Notes: a model not told the origin generated them from the sequence alone. 64,000 nt of DNA from Firm-04 sp045591925 (GCA_045591925.1 JAZNTW010000066.1:9425-73424), one strand, 5' to 3'. Positions 7,223 to 16,494 are shown, numbered from the stretch's first letter. Translations and numbers: made by a program.

Positions 7223-8333
7223 TGCAGAAATCCGCAGACAAGCACAAGCAATTCAGGCGCAATTTGACGCACGACATCCGGTGCGGATCAAAAAGCGCGG
7301 TTTCCGGCTCGGAGTCGCCGCTGCTGCTGCCGTTGTGCTCTGCGGAACGGTCACAGTCGGCGCAGCCAATGGCTGGAACTATGCAAGCATCTTCACAAAA
7401 TATTTCTCCGAAAAAGCCGGCAATGAGGTCGTATTCGATTTCACAGGCATGGGCATGGATATCGGGCAGACTGTTGCAGGCGAGGGCTATGATTTAACCG
7501 TACAGTCGGTCGTAGCCGATACCAACGCTGTGTATGTGGTCTATGATATCGCATTGCACGATGATATCCGCGCAAAAATCGAGCGCTATGGGGATGCGCA
7601 AATTACGGGCGGCTTATCCGCGCTCGTCATGCAGGATGGCGCAGAAGGTACGTTTTCTCCATCTGTCCACGGCATGAATGCAATCGACCTCGGCAACGGC
7701 GTTTACCGCAATCTGCTGCATCTGAAGATGGATTGCGGCACAGACCTTTCGGGCAAACAGCTTGAACTGACAACGCAAAACTATCCCGTTTATATCGGAT
7801 ATGACTATTCCGAAGATGGCCGCAACAAGTCCATGAAGCTCTGGACGCTCGATTCGACCGAGGATGCCAAAATGGGCAGAGCATTCACCTCGGAACCGTT
7901 TATGATCTGCGACCTGAGTGGAATTGCCATACAGGAGGGCAAGAGCGCTCCATACGGCGGCACGCTGCCGAATGACGGCAATGACAATGTTTTTGAGACG
8001 ATGAATGTTACGCCGTTCCAGATTCAATTCCTGCACGAGGAAACAATCATCTCGTATGAAGCAGCGCCGAAATGGGGTACAATCTGCCAAATTGATCCGC
8101 GCTATGAAGCCGCACAGAATGTCGCCTACACAGCGGTCTATGCGGACGGCACGGAGATCACCCTGCAGGAAGCAGAGGGCAGCAGCAGCGCAGGCTCGCG
8201 CCGGACTCGCAACGAGGACGGTTCGTATCACGCAAAATTAGATTACAGAATGCTGCTTGCAAGCCCGATCAGCATGGACGGACTGACCGCAATCCGCATC
8301 GGTGAAACTGAAATCCCGCTGACACCGCAGTAA
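7173..8333 (+). CDS. DUF4179-type membrane anti-sigma factor
   Basis: The product is 386 residues with AAAGGAGG before the ATG. The N-terminal ~40 residues are cytoplasmic and would contact the sigma factor. One membrane segment spans about 46-64 (GVAAAAAVVLCGTVTVGAA). The rest is a large beta-rich external domain, as in DUF4179 proteins found beside ECF sigma genes in clostridia. The start lies 50 bases inside the sigma gene. Signal perception by the external domain is expected from the family, but the signal is unknown. A strong terminator follows the stop. Confidence 0.85.
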   Translation: MKNTAYQNAMRQISADDAEIRRQAQAIQAQFDARHPVRIKKRGFRLGVAAAAAVVLCGTVTVGAANGWNYASIFTKYFSEKAGNEVVFDFTGMGMDIGQTVAGEGYDLTVQSVVADTNAVYVVYDIALHDDIRAKIERYGDAQITGGLSALVMQDGAEGTFSPSVHGMNAIDLGNGVYRNLLHLKMDCGTDLSGKQLELTTQNYPVYIGYDYSEDGRNKSMKLWTLDSTEDAKMGRAFTSEPFMICDLSGIAIQEGKSAPYGGTLPNDGNDNVFETMNVTPFQIQFLHEETIISYEAAPKWGTICQIDPRYEAAQNVAYTAVYADGTEITLQEAEGSSSAGSRRTRNEDGSYHAKLDYRMLLASPISMDGLTAIRIGETEIPLTPQ

Positions 8334-8343
8334 TATCCAATCA

Positions 8344-8372
8344 AAACCCCTTGGCTGAGCCGAGGGGTTTTT
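8344..8372 (+). terminator. Terminator after the sigma/anti-sigma pair
   Basis: AAACCCCTTGGC-TGA-GCCGAGGGGTTTTT: a ten-pair stem with a T-run. Confidence 0.92.
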
Positions 8373-8466
8373 GCGTGATATGTTCTTGTGATATCGACAG
8401 TACGGTTTGTTTTGATATGACGATTCTGCTGTTAATTCATGTGCTGCAATTTTTCCTTTTGCGCCA

Positions 8467-8495
8467 TTGCATTTTCTGTGATGTTGTGATATAAT
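8467..8495 (+). promoter_or_regulatory. miaB promoter
   Basis: TTGCAT (8467-8472), 17 bp, TATAAT (8490-8495) preceded by TGTGA. Confidence 0.75.
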
Positions 8496-8548
8496 ATAAG
8501 TTGGCTTGTTATTCGCAGGCGAGGATGAAAAAGAAAGGAAGAACACGG

Positions 8549-9922
8549 ATGGCAGATTACGCCGCACAGATCAGAGAGGGCATTCGCGCGGTGCTGGAGA
8601 CATTTACGCATACACCCAAGGCTTGTGTTCAGAGCTTTGGATGTCAGCTGAATTTCTGTGACGGAGAAAAATACAAGGGCATTTTGCAGGACCTCGGCTA
8701 TGAGCTGACGGAAACGCCGGAGGATGCCGATGTGATTCTGATGAATGCCTGTGCGGTACGTGCGCACGCAGAATCCAGAGTTATTGGCAGGCTTGGCGCG
8801 CTGAAGCCGATCTATGAAAAAAATCCGCGTCTTGTGGTCGGACTCTGCGGCTGTATGGCAGAGGAGGATGAGGTACGGACATTGCTTCGGAAATCCTATC
8901 CGTTTGTGAAGCTGATTCTCGGCGCAGGCGCAATGGAAACGCTGCCTGACGGCTTGCTTGCGGTCTATCAGGGTGAAAAGCGGCATGAAACGCTGCAATT
9001 TGCAGGCTTGCCGGATGAAACACTCCCGACGGTACGGGCTTCGGGCTTTCAGGCAAGCGTACCGGTCATGTATGGCTGCGATAATTTCTGCACATATTGT
9101 ATTGTACCCTATGTGCGCGGCAGAGAGCGCAGCCGGAAGCCGGAAGCGATTGCGCAGGAGGTTCGCGAATTGATTGCGCAGGGCTACCGTGAAATTTTAC
9201 TGCTCGGTCAGAATGTCAATTCCTACGGCAGAGGGCTTGATGAGGAAATCAATTTTCCTGCACTCCTGCGGATGCTGGACGAGATCGAGGGGGATTATTT
9301 CATCCGCTTCATGAGCTCGCATCCGAAAGACGCAACGCCGGAGCTGATTGACACGATGCTGCATTCCAAGCATATCGAGCATCATTTGCATTTGCCGGTG
9401 CAGTGCGGCAGCGATCGTGTGCTGCAAGAAATGAACCGGCGGTATACTGTTGAAAAGTATCTTGAAATTGTGGATTATGCGCGTGCGCAGTCGCCGGATT
9501 TCGGATTTTCGAGCGATCTGATCGTCGGCTTCCCGACTGAGACAGACGAGGATTTCGAGGGTACGATGCAGATGATTGCGCGCGTGAAATATGACAATCT
9601 CTATACGTTCATTTACAGTCCGCGCACCGGTACGAAAGCGGCAGAGATGCCGTTTGTATCGACGCAGGAGCAGATTGCGGAACGTATGGAACGTCTGCTC
9701 AAGCGGCAGCGCGAAATCTCCGAGGAATACAACAAACGGTTTCTCGGAAAGAATGTGCGCTTCCTTGCGGAAAAATGCGACCCGCAAACGGGTCTGCTGT
9801 TCGGCAAAACGCGTGAGGGAATGTCTATCGAGGTACCGGGCAAGCAAGCGGATGTCGGCAAGCTGCTGGATGTTCATGTGGTCGGCGTGAAGAATTGGGC
9901 GCTGACCGGCGAATTGATCTGA
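8549..9922 (+). CDS. miaB: tRNA 2-methylthio-N6-isopentenyladenosine37 synthase (MiaB)
   Basis: The product is 457 residues. ATG 8549 is chosen (AAAGGAAG upstream, MADYAAQ start); ATG 8525 is possible. MiaB is a radical-SAM enzyme that adds a methylthio group to i6A37 of tRNA. The N-terminal UPF0004 domain has cluster cysteines in SFGCQLN, MNACAVR and GLCGCMAEE. The radical-SAM motif is GCDNFCTYCIVPYVRGRERS (CxxxCxxC). A C-terminal TRAM domain follows (about 385-457). Its substrate-making partner MiaA is encoded at 16548, so both steps of this tRNA modification are in the window. Confidence 0.96.
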   Translation: MADYAAQIREGIRAVLETFTHTPKACVQSFGCQLNFCDGEKYKGILQDLGYELTETPEDADVILMNACAVRAHAESRVIGRLGALKPIYEKNPRLVVGLCGCMAEEDEVRTLLRKSYPFVKLILGAGAMETLPDGLLAVYQGEKRHETLQFAGLPDETLPTVRASGFQASVPVMYGCDNFCTYCIVPYVRGRERSRKPEAIAQEVRELIAQGYREILLLGQNVNSYGRGLDEEINFPALLRMLDEIEGDYFIRFMSSHPKDATPELIDTMLHSKHIEHHLHLPVQCGSDRVLQEMNRRYTVEKYLEIVDYARAQSPDFGFSSDLIVGFPTETDEDFEGTMQMIARVKYDNLYTFIYSPRTGTKAAEMPFVSTQEQIAERMERLLKRQREISEEYNKRFLGKNVRFLAEKCDPQTGLLFGKTREGMSIEVPGKQADVGKLLDVHVVGVKNWALTGELI

Positions 9923-10012
9923 GTACGGTCTTTCGATTGGGGCATACGCCTCCATAGAAACGCATCTGCAAAAATCATTCAACCAAACAAATGAAACATG
10001 GCGGCGCAAAAC

Positions 10013-10361
10013 ATGAAAAACAGCAATCGCTGCAATTTGCATTGGGCTTGCGGCTTTCGGCGCCGGTCTCATTGACGCGGAAAGCGTTCAGTGGATTTGA
10101 GGGATGCTTCATGACCGAGCTCAGCTACAGTGCGGAGCTTTCCGGATAGGAGATCGCAGAGTGGGACGCAAAGCTTCCCAGCTATGTCGGTGATCCGGAT
10201 AAATGGGTGGATGATGTGATCGTGCTGGATTCAACATTTTTTACAGACGTTTTTTCGAGCCGACATTCGCAGGCATGACACAGGAACATTGGCATTGGAC
10301 AATCACACATACGCCGGCTGGCGGCTGGGAGCTGAAACCCGGCGTGTGGGGTTATGCTTAA
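10013..10361 (+). pseudogene. Decayed gene for a probable exported protein, ended by a repeat element
   Basis: Pieces of a former protein are readable in shifting frames. A signal-peptide-like start lies at about 10013-10060 (AIAAICIGLAAFGAGLIDA). There follow MTELSYSAELSG, a TAG stop, EIAEWDAKLPSYVGDPDKW and VDDVIVLDSTFFTDVF, then after a shift in a T-run at 10240-10250, MTQEHWHWTITHTPAGGW up to a TAA. That TAA is the first bases of the miniature repeat element at 10358. At least two frameshifts and one stop show it is dead. The family is not recognised. Confidence 0.6.
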
Positions 10362-10537
10362 GGCAACACCGCGCAAAGTCCGCCTTACGACTTGGCGGCA
10401 CATCTACTTGCATATTTTCCGCCATCTTGAACAGAAATTCCTTGCTGAGCGTCAGCCCAGCGGCGTTATTTCTATACAATCTGACGAAAAATCTGACTGT
10501 GTATCTGCACCACCAGCTCTGTGCGGTATTGCCTTAA
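10358..10537 (+). mobile_element. Miniature inverted-repeat element, copy A (180 bp, longest)
   Basis: The element begins TTAAGGCAACACCGC and ends GCGGTATTGCCTTAA, imperfect 15-bp terminal inverted repeats with TTAA at both tips. It has no coding capacity. Its interior (GGCGGCACATCTACTTGCAT..., TTTCTATACAATCTGAC) matches copy E at 28514. It sits against the dead gene on its left and 36 bases before ylbF on its right. TTAA ends suggest piggyBac-like or similar TTAA targeting, which is inference. Confidence 0.85.
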
Positions 10538-10573
10538 TATTTTTATTGAATTGAAATAAAGGAGAAAATCATC

Positions 10574-10987
10574 ATGGCTGATTTATTGGAAATGGCAAAG
10601 GAACTCGGTAAAGCATTGCAGCAGGATGCGCGTTATCTTGCATTTCGCAAGGCATCCGCTGAGAATGACGAGAATGCAGAACTGCAAAATCTCATCGGCG
10701 AATTCAATTTGAAGCGCCTTGACCTCGGCAACGAGGAGGACAAAGCAGATCATGACGAGGCACGTGTGCAGAAGCTGGGCGAGGAGGTTCGTGCACTGTA
10801 TTCGGAGATTATGGCGCATGATTCTATGCGTACCTATCAGGCGGCAAGAGCAGAATTTGAACAGCTTCTTGACGGCATCAACCGTGTGATCGCTTACAGC
10901 GCCGCTGGTCAGGATCCGGATTCGTATGATCCGACGGCTGCATCGAGCTGTTCGGGCGATTGCTCCGCTTGCGGCGGCTGTCACTGA
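10574..10987 (+). CDS. ylbF: YlbF/YmcA-family protein with C-terminal cysteine cluster
   Basis: The product is 137 residues with AAAGGAG before the ATG. Residues 1-110 are an all-helical YlbF/YmcA domain (DUF964). In Bacillus, YlbF, YmcA and YaaT form a complex that carries 4Fe-4S clusters and affects RNase Y-dependent RNA processing and phosphorelay. Here the C-terminus ends in CSGDCSACGGCH, five closely spaced metal ligands. The gene overlaps functionally with mutS, whose start is two bases after the stop. The ylbF-mutS pairing is common in clostridia. The exact role in this organism is inferred. Confidence 0.85.
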   Translation: MADLLEMAKELGKALQQDARYLAFRKASAENDENAELQNLIGEFNLKRLDLGNEEDKADHDEARVQKLGEEVRALYSEIMAHDSMRTYQAARAEFEQLLDGINRVIAYSAAGQDPDSYDPTAASSCSGDCSACGGCH

Positions 10988-10988
10988 T

Positions 10989-13616
10989 ATGGCTTTTGAA
11001 ATCGACCGTTCCAAGCTCTCCCCGATGATGCAGCAATATCTCTCCATCAAAGAGGCATCCGGGGATGCGATTGTATTCTTTCGTCTCGGAGATTTCTATG
11101 AAATGTTCTTTGACGATGCGATACTCGTTTCGAAGCTGCTGGAACTGACGCTGACCGGCAGAGATTGCGGTCTGCCGACAAGAGCGCCGATGTGCGGCGT
11201 GCCATACCATTCCGCAGAGCAGTATCTCAAGCGGCTTGTCAATCTCGGATACCGCGTAGCGATTTGTGAGCAGATGGAGGACCCGTCTCTTGCAAAGGGA
11301 CTCGTGGAGCGCGGCGTGATTCGTGTTGTAACGCCCGGTACGCTGATTGAATCCAATATGCTGGATGAATCAAATTGCAATTATCTTGCAGCGGTTTGGA
11401 GTCAGGGCGAGGAGATTGCATTTTGTGCTGCGGATATTTCAACGGGCGCGGTCAATCTGCATAAACCGGAGGGGAAATCGCGCATAGATGACCTCATCAG
11501 CCTGCTTGACCGCTATCATCCTGCGGAGCTGCTGATTACAAAGGATTTTCTGGATTATAAGCCCGTTGCGGACTTCCTGAAAACGCGCACGACCTGCATG
11601 GTAACGCTGCGTGACGATGAATGCTTTTCACCGGCAGTACAGCGCGAGCTGGTTCTGAAACAGTGTGACGCGGATTCCTTTTCGGCACTTGGAATATCTG
11701 AAAACGGCGTAGATGCGTATGTATGCTGTGGATTATTCCAGTATGTTGCAGAAACGCAGCGCGCATTGGTTGGACGGTTTACAGAGATTACCGTTCACGG
11801 CAAGGATGGCGTGATGGGGCTTGATTCCAATGCGCGGCGCAATCTGGAACTGACGGAAACACTGCGCTCTCATGAGAAAAAAGGCTCGCTGCTCGGTGTG
11901 CTTGACCATACGGAAACGGCGATGGGCAGAAGAATGCTCCGCACATGGATTGAGCAGCCGCTGACTGCGCCGGCGCGTATCATGGATAGATTGAACGCCG
12001 TTGAATTGCTGATAAAGAATAGCGTTACTATGACAGAATTGCGGTCGCTTCTGGATCAGGTTTTTGATTTGGAACGTCTGATGTCGCGCGTGATGTTCCA
12101 GAAAGCAACGCCGCGCGATATGAAAGCACTGTCGCAGACCGCCTTGCAGCTGCCGTCCATCAAGGAGCAGCTCAAAATACTGCCGCAATCAAAGCTGTTG
12201 ACAAGACTTGAATCCGAAATTTCGCCGCTGACGGAAATTTCCGATCTGATTGAGCGCGCGCTTGTGGACGAGCCGCCGCTGATTGTCAAGGACGGCGGCG
12301 TGATTCGCGATGGCTTCCATCAGGAATTGGATGCGTTGCGTCATGCGATGAATCATGGCGCCGACCTCATTACGGAGATCGAAGCGCGCGAGCGTGAGCG
12401 CACCGGCATTAAGAATCTGAAAACCGGCTATAATCGCGTGTTCGGCTATTATCTGGAGGTTTCGCGCTCCTATTACGAGCAGGTGCCGCCGGAGTGGATT
12501 CGCAAGCAGACGCTTGCAAATTGTGAGCGTTATATTACGCAGGAGCTGCGTGACGCGGAGAATACGATCGTTGGCGCAAAGGATAAGGCACTGGCACTTG
12601 AAAGCAATATTTTCTCGGATTTACGTGATTTTCTTGCACAGCAGCTCAAAATGGTGCAGGAAACCGCTGCGGCGGTTGCGCAGGTGGACGTCCTTTGCTC
12701 GCTTGCGCGGACAGCACTCGAAAATGAATACTGCAAGCCGGAAATTGCCGTTGACGGCAGAATCGAAATCCATGACGGCCGGCATCCGGTTGTCGAGCAG
12801 ATGCTGACGGATTCGGTCTTTGTGCCGAACGATGTGCTGCTTGACCAGAAAGCGAATCGTCTGGCGATCATTACCGGTCCGAATATGAGCGGTAAATCGA
12901 CCTATATGCGGCAGACTGCCTTGATTGTCCTGATGGCGCAGATGGGCAGCTTTGTACCGGCATCCTATGCGAAAATCTCGGTTGTCGATCAGATTTTCAC
13001 GCGTGTCGGTGCGTCCGATGACCTGACCGCAGGCGAATCCACATTCATGGTCGAAATGCACGAGGTTTCGACGATTTTGAAGCGTGCGACTGTGAACAGC
13101 CTTGTCGTGCTGGATGAGGTCGGACGCGGTACGTCAACCTTTGACGGCATCAGTATTGCACGCGCGGTTGTGGAATTTATCGTAGGAAAAAAGATTGGCT
13201 GCAAGACGCTTTTTGCAACGCATTATCATGAACTCACGATGCTGGAGGGACAATGCGACGGCGTGCGGAATCTCAGTGTTGCGGTGCAAAAGCATGGCGA
13301 TACGATACGATTTTTGCGTAAAATCGTGAATGGTGCGGCAGATGACAGCTACGGCATCGAGGTTGCAAAGCTGGCAGGTCTCCCGACGCAGGTGATCAAC
13401 CGTGCGCGTGCGCTGCTGTTTGATTTGGAAGCGCAGTCGAAAGCGGAAAAAGAGTCCTACGAAGCAAAACTTGCGATGGAATCCGCAGGGCAGATGACCT
13501 TTGGTGCGGATGCGGATGCGCAGGTGATTTCGCAGCTTTCCAAGACGAATGTGAATGAGCTTTCCGATACCGAATGCCGTGAGCTGCTGCTTGATCTGAC
13601 GAATATGCTGCACTAA
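10989..13616 (+). CDS. mutS: DNA mismatch repair protein MutS
   Basis: The product is 875 residues. ATG 10989 (MAFEIDRSKLSPMMQQYLSI) is chosen; the frame is open to 10926 inside ylbF but homologues start at this point. MutS binds mismatches and recruits MutL. The mismatch-reading Phe-x-Glu lies in LGDFYEMFFDDA (about residue 35-45). The ATPase has Walker A GPNMSGKST near residue 630, then DEVGRGTSTFDG and ATHYHEL. The length is typical. No strong ribosome binding site is visible, so translation is probably coupled to ylbF. mutL follows after a gap that holds a dead gene and a repeat element. Confidence 0.97.
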   Translation: MAFEIDRSKLSPMMQQYLSIKEASGDAIVFFRLGDFYEMFFDDAILVSKLLELTLTGRDCGLPTRAPMCGVPYHSAEQYLKRLVNLGYRVAICEQMEDPSLAKGLVERGVIRVVTPGTLIESNMLDESNCNYLAAVWSQGEEIAFCAADISTGAVNLHKPEGKSRIDDLISLLDRYHPAELLITKDFLDYKPVADFLKTRTTCMVTLRDDECFSPAVQRELVLKQCDADSFSALGISENGVDAYVCCGLFQYVAETQRALVGRFTEITVHGKDGVMGLDSNARRNLELTETLRSHEKKGSLLGVLDHTETAMGRRMLRTWIEQPLTAPARIMDRLNAVELLIKNSVTMTELRSLLDQVFDLERLMSRVMFQKATPRDMKALSQTALQLPSIKEQLKILPQSKLLTRLESEISPLTEISDLIERALVDEPPLIVKDGGVIRDGFHQELDALRHAMNHGADLITEIEARERERTGIKNLKTGYNRVFGYYLEVSRSYYEQVPPEWIRKQTLANCERYITQELRDAENTIVGAKDKALALESNIFSDLRDFLAQQLKMVQETAAAVAQVDVLCSLARTALENEYCKPEIAVDGRIEIHDGRHPVVEQMLTDSVFVPNDVLLDQKANRLAIITGPNMSGKSTYMRQTALIVLMAQMGSFVPASYAKISVVDQIFTRVGASDDLTAGESTFMVEMHEVSTILKRATVNSLVVLDEVGRGTSTFDGISIARAVVEFIVGKKIGCKTLFATHYHELTMLEGQCDGVRNLSVAVQKHGDTIRFLRKIVNGAADDSYGIEVAKLAGLPTQVINRARALLFDLEAQSKAEKESYEAKLAMESAGQMTFGADADAQVISQLSKTNVNELSDTECRELLLDLTNMLH

Positions 13617-13619
13617 TCA

Positions 13620-13967
13620 TGGAATACATTTCAAAACTGCTGATATATCCGAGACATGGCATACCGCAGAGATCGGAGCGTATCTGCACGATACGGGGCT
13701 GTTCCCTGCGGACTCGCTGACCGTGCAGCAGCCGTTTCTCGGTATTTCACTGCGCTGTGTCAGGAATTGAAGCAGTTGGAATGGCAATGATCATCATGCC
13801 AAAAAACAAATTATGGCAATACCGCCAAGCCGTAAGGCGGACTTTGCGCGGTGTTGCCTTATATTGCGATCGTGACAAGCGGCGATCTTGTGCAGGATGC
13901 CCGCGTGCAGGAGCTTTGCAGCGGGCTCTCCGCGCTTTTGCATACCGATTTGCAGGAAGAATGGTAA
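13620..13967 (+). pseudogene. Decayed gene between mutS and mutL, split by a repeat element
   Basis: Readable fragments in different frames are DISETWHTAEIGAYLHDTG (about 13640-13700), RYFTALCQELKQLEWQ (about 13740-13787) and, after the miniature element at 13810-13861, IAIVTSGDLVQDARVQELCS to a TAA at 13965. The pieces read in the same direction as mutS and look like one former protein with two frameshifts and an insertion. No family is recognised. It may have been an operon member. Confidence 0.55.
13810..13861 (-). mobile_element. Miniature inverted-repeat element, copy B (52 bp)
   Basis: Reverse orientation relative to copy A. The tips are TTATGGCAATACCGCC and GCGGTGTTGCCTTAT, with the internal CCGCC-AAGCCGTAA-GGCGG hairpin retained. 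It is an internal-deletion form almost identical to copy C. Confidence 0.85.
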
Positions 13968-13988
13968 ACCGTTAGAAAGGAAACAGCA

Positions 13989-15974
13989 ATGCCCGAAATT
14001 CATGTGTTACCGAAGGACATAGCGGAGCTGATTGCCGCCGGCGAGGTCATTGAACGTCCTGCCTCCGTGCTGAAAGAGCTGACTGAAAATGCCATTGACG
14101 CAGGTGCGAAACGCATTACCGCAGAATTGAAGCGCGGCGGCGTGATGTATCTTCGCGTGACCGATGACGGCTGCGGCATTGCGCCGGAGCAGGTGAAAAC
14201 GGCGTTTCTGCGCCATGCGACCAGTAAAATTCAGACGGCAGATGACCTCGAAACGATTTTTACACTCGGCTTTCGCGGTGAAGCGCTTGCTTCGATCTGC
14301 GCCGTTTCGCGGATGGAGATCCTGACGCGGAAAAAGGGTTCGGAATATGGTGTGCATTATGCGCTGGAGGGTGGCGCGGAAACTGCCTTTGAACAAAGCG
14401 GCTGTCCGGAGGGGACGACCGTTGTTGTGCGCGATTTGTTTTATAATGTACCGGTGCGCGCCGGATTTCTCAAAAAGGATACCGCGGAGGGCAATGCGGC
14501 AGCGAATATTTTTCAGAAGATCGCACTCTCGCATCCGGAGATCTCGTTCCGCCTGATTCGCGAGAATAAAACAGAGTTTGTTACGCCCGGCGACGGTGAG
14601 TTATATTCTGCGATATATGCAATTTTCGGCAAGGATTTTGCGCGCGACCTGCTGACTGTGAGCTATCAGGAGCAGGAAAACGGCGGTATTTCCGTTGACG
14701 GATATGTTATGAAGCCGCTGTATTCCCGTCCGAATCGTGCGCATCAGCTCTTTTTTGTCAATGGCAGATCAGTACGCTCGTTCACGATGATTTCTGCAAT
14801 CGAGGACGCGTATAAAACCTTGATCATGACCGGAAAATATCCGGCTTGCGTGCTGATGCTGCGCGTCTCGCCGCGAATTGTCGATGTCAATATGCACCCG
14901 ACAAAAGCCGAGGTGCGCTTCTCGGATGAAAAACGGATTTACAACGCGATATATTTTGCCGTACTGAGCGCGCTGGAGCAGAATCATCTGGTGTATGAGT
15001 TTCAGCTGCCGTCGCAGCAAAAGGCTTCCGGTACGGCAGCAGCGCCGATTCCGCCGCAGACAGCACCGCCGAAGCGTGACTGGTATGCACCGATTGCCGG
15101 AACGGATCGGAATACGCCGGAGCCGTTGTTTGTCAATCGGTCCGAAACGCCTGCTCCGCGTGTGCCGGACAGTATCCCGAACAAAGAAACACCGGCAGCG
15201 CCGCAGCCAAAATCGGAGCCGCCGCGTGTGATACCGGAGGTGCGAAAAACAGCGCCCGAACCGATTGCAAAGCCGGCAGTGCCGATTCATGCGAAGCCTG
15301 TTGAGATTCCCATTGTGCCGCAGCCGGCAAAACCGGATGTCGTTCATGCTGCACCGGCAGAGAAGCCCGAAGTGCGGAATGCGGCAATTTCTGCGGTTCA
15401 GCGAGAAAAAATCATCGTGATCGGGGAGCTGTTTGAGAACTATGTGCTTGCCGAAGCCGGTGAGCAATTTGTCATGATTGATAAGCACGCGGCGCATGAG
15501 CGCATTTTGTTTGAGCGATTCCGGATGCGTGAGTGCAAGGATCGTCAAACCTTGCTGACGCCGGTGCGTGTGCTTTTGACAGCGGATGAGATCACCGCAT
15601 TGCAGGAGATGGAGGAAACACTGCTCGGCTGTGGCTTCACGTTTGATTTCAGCGAGTCGCCGGTCGTACAGCTGACGGGTGTGCCGCTTTCCTGTGCGGA
15701 GCTTGATTTTGACCGGATTGCCGCAGAGCTTGCGGCGAACTGTGCAAAGCATCAGGCACAGCCCGATTCGCATCTGCTGGATGATATGTTCCATGATCTT
15801 GCGTGCAAGGCGGCGATTCGTGCCGGCTCGCATAATACAAAAGAGGAGCTGCAATCGCTTGCTGTTCAGGTCTGGGAAAATGAGCAGATTCGTCATTGTC
15901 CGCACGGACGGCCGGTGTTGTTTTTGCTCTCAAAATATCAGCTCGAAAAGCAATTTAAGCGGATACAGAATTAA
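13989..15974 (+). CDS. mutL: DNA mismatch repair protein MutL, endonuclease type
   Basis: The product is 661 residues with GAAAGGAAA before the ATG. The N-terminal GHKL ATPase shows ELTENAIDAGA (30-40), DDGCGI and GFRGEAL. A long Pro/Ala/Glu linker covers about residues 340-470. The C-terminal domain has DKHAAHERILFE, fitting the DxHAxxExxxxE metal-binding nuclease motif, plus ACKAAIRAG and HCPHGRPV. It is therefore a strand-nicking MutL, as expected in organisms without MutH. The linker is richer in proline than in many homologues. The Imm7-like gene starts three bases after its stop. Confidence 0.97.
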   Translation: MPEIHVLPKDIAELIAAGEVIERPASVLKELTENAIDAGAKRITAELKRGGVMYLRVTDDGCGIAPEQVKTAFLRHATSKIQTADDLETIFTLGFRGEALASICAVSRMEILTRKKGSEYGVHYALEGGAETAFEQSGCPEGTTVVVRDLFYNVPVRAGFLKKDTAEGNAAANIFQKIALSHPEISFRLIRENKTEFVTPGDGELYSAIYAIFGKDFARDLLTVSYQEQENGGISVDGYVMKPLYSRPNRAHQLFFVNGRSVRSFTMISAIEDAYKTLIMTGKYPACVLMLRVSPRIVDVNMHPTKAEVRFSDEKRIYNAIYFAVLSALEQNHLVYEFQLPSQQKASGTAAAPIPPQTAPPKRDWYAPIAGTDRNTPEPLFVNRSETPAPRVPDSIPNKETPAAPQPKSEPPRVIPEVRKTAPEPIAKPAVPIHAKPVEIPIVPQPAKPDVVHAAPAEKPEVRNAAISAVQREKIIVIGELFENYVLAEAGEQFVMIDKHAAHERILFERFRMRECKDRQTLLTPVRVLLTADEITALQEMEETLLGCGFTFDFSESPVVQLTGVPLSCAELDFDRIAAELAANCAKHQAQPDSHLLDDMFHDLACKAAIRAGSHNTKEELQSLAVQVWENEQIRHCPHGRPVLFLLSKYQLEKQFKRIQN

Positions 15975-15977
15975 AAT

Positions 15978-16376
15978 ATGGTTGAATTATTTGCGTGGCT
16001 TTCCGTTCGTGAAACCGCGGCGGATGAAGATACATTGCCGCCGGGGACCTCGGAACGGATTATGAATGAGGTGCAGGAAATCCTGCAGCAATGTGACTGC
16101 GGCATCCGGCTGCACTATATGAACGGGCAGCCCTTTTTGCAGACGGCATTCAGCGCCAATCACCGGACAGCGGAGACGGATGCGATCATCGGCGTATATT
16201 CCCGTATCGCGGCAACGGCGGCCGGCAGCTACGGCGTGCTGTATCTGCGTGATGACGAGGATGCGCAGTTTTATAATGATATGCAGGTGTATCATTTTCG
16301 CAGAGGTGCGGTGATACACGGCGTAGAACCGGTGTTTTCGCCTTGTATCCCAAAGCTGGAGGATGCGGTGCAATAA
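15978..16376 (+). CDS. Imm7-family immunity-like protein (orphan)
   Basis: The product is 132 residues. The start MVELFAWLSVRET, the central GSYGVLYLRDDEDAQF and the end VFSPCIPKLED match my recollection of the Imm7 immunity family, which protects against polymorphic toxins. No toxin gene is next to it. It starts three bases after mutL and before a miniature repeat element and miaA, an unusual place for an immunity gene. It could be an orphan immunity protein guarding against neighbours' toxins, or a family member recruited for another role. No signal peptide or membrane segment is seen. Confidence 0.75.
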   Translation: MVELFAWLSVRETAADEDTLPPGTSERIMNEVQEILQQCDCGIRLHYMNGQPFLQTAFSANHRTAETDAIIGVYSRIAATAAGSYGVLYLRDDEDAQFYNDMQVYHFRRGAVIHGVEPVFSPCIPKLEDAVQ

Positions 16377-16442
16377 CCGAAAAACGCATTACATGGGACG
16401 CTGTCTCCTGACATCGTATACCATACATTTATAATGGGCATA

Positions 16443-16494
16443 TTAAGGCAATACCGCCAAGCCGTAAGGCGGCCTTTGCGCGGTGTTGCCTTAA
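16443..16494 (-). mobile_element. Miniature inverted-repeat element, copy C (52 bp)
   Basis: It has complete TTAA tips and starts TTAAGGCAATACCGCC; it is nearly the same as copy B. It lies 53 bases before the miaA start, between the Imm7-like gene and miaA, where it would form a hairpin in the operon transcript. Confidence 0.88.

Noticed and set aside
14769..15905. 378-codon minus-strand frame opposite mutL
   Set aside because: Arg/His/Cys-rich shadow of the proline-rich mutL linker.
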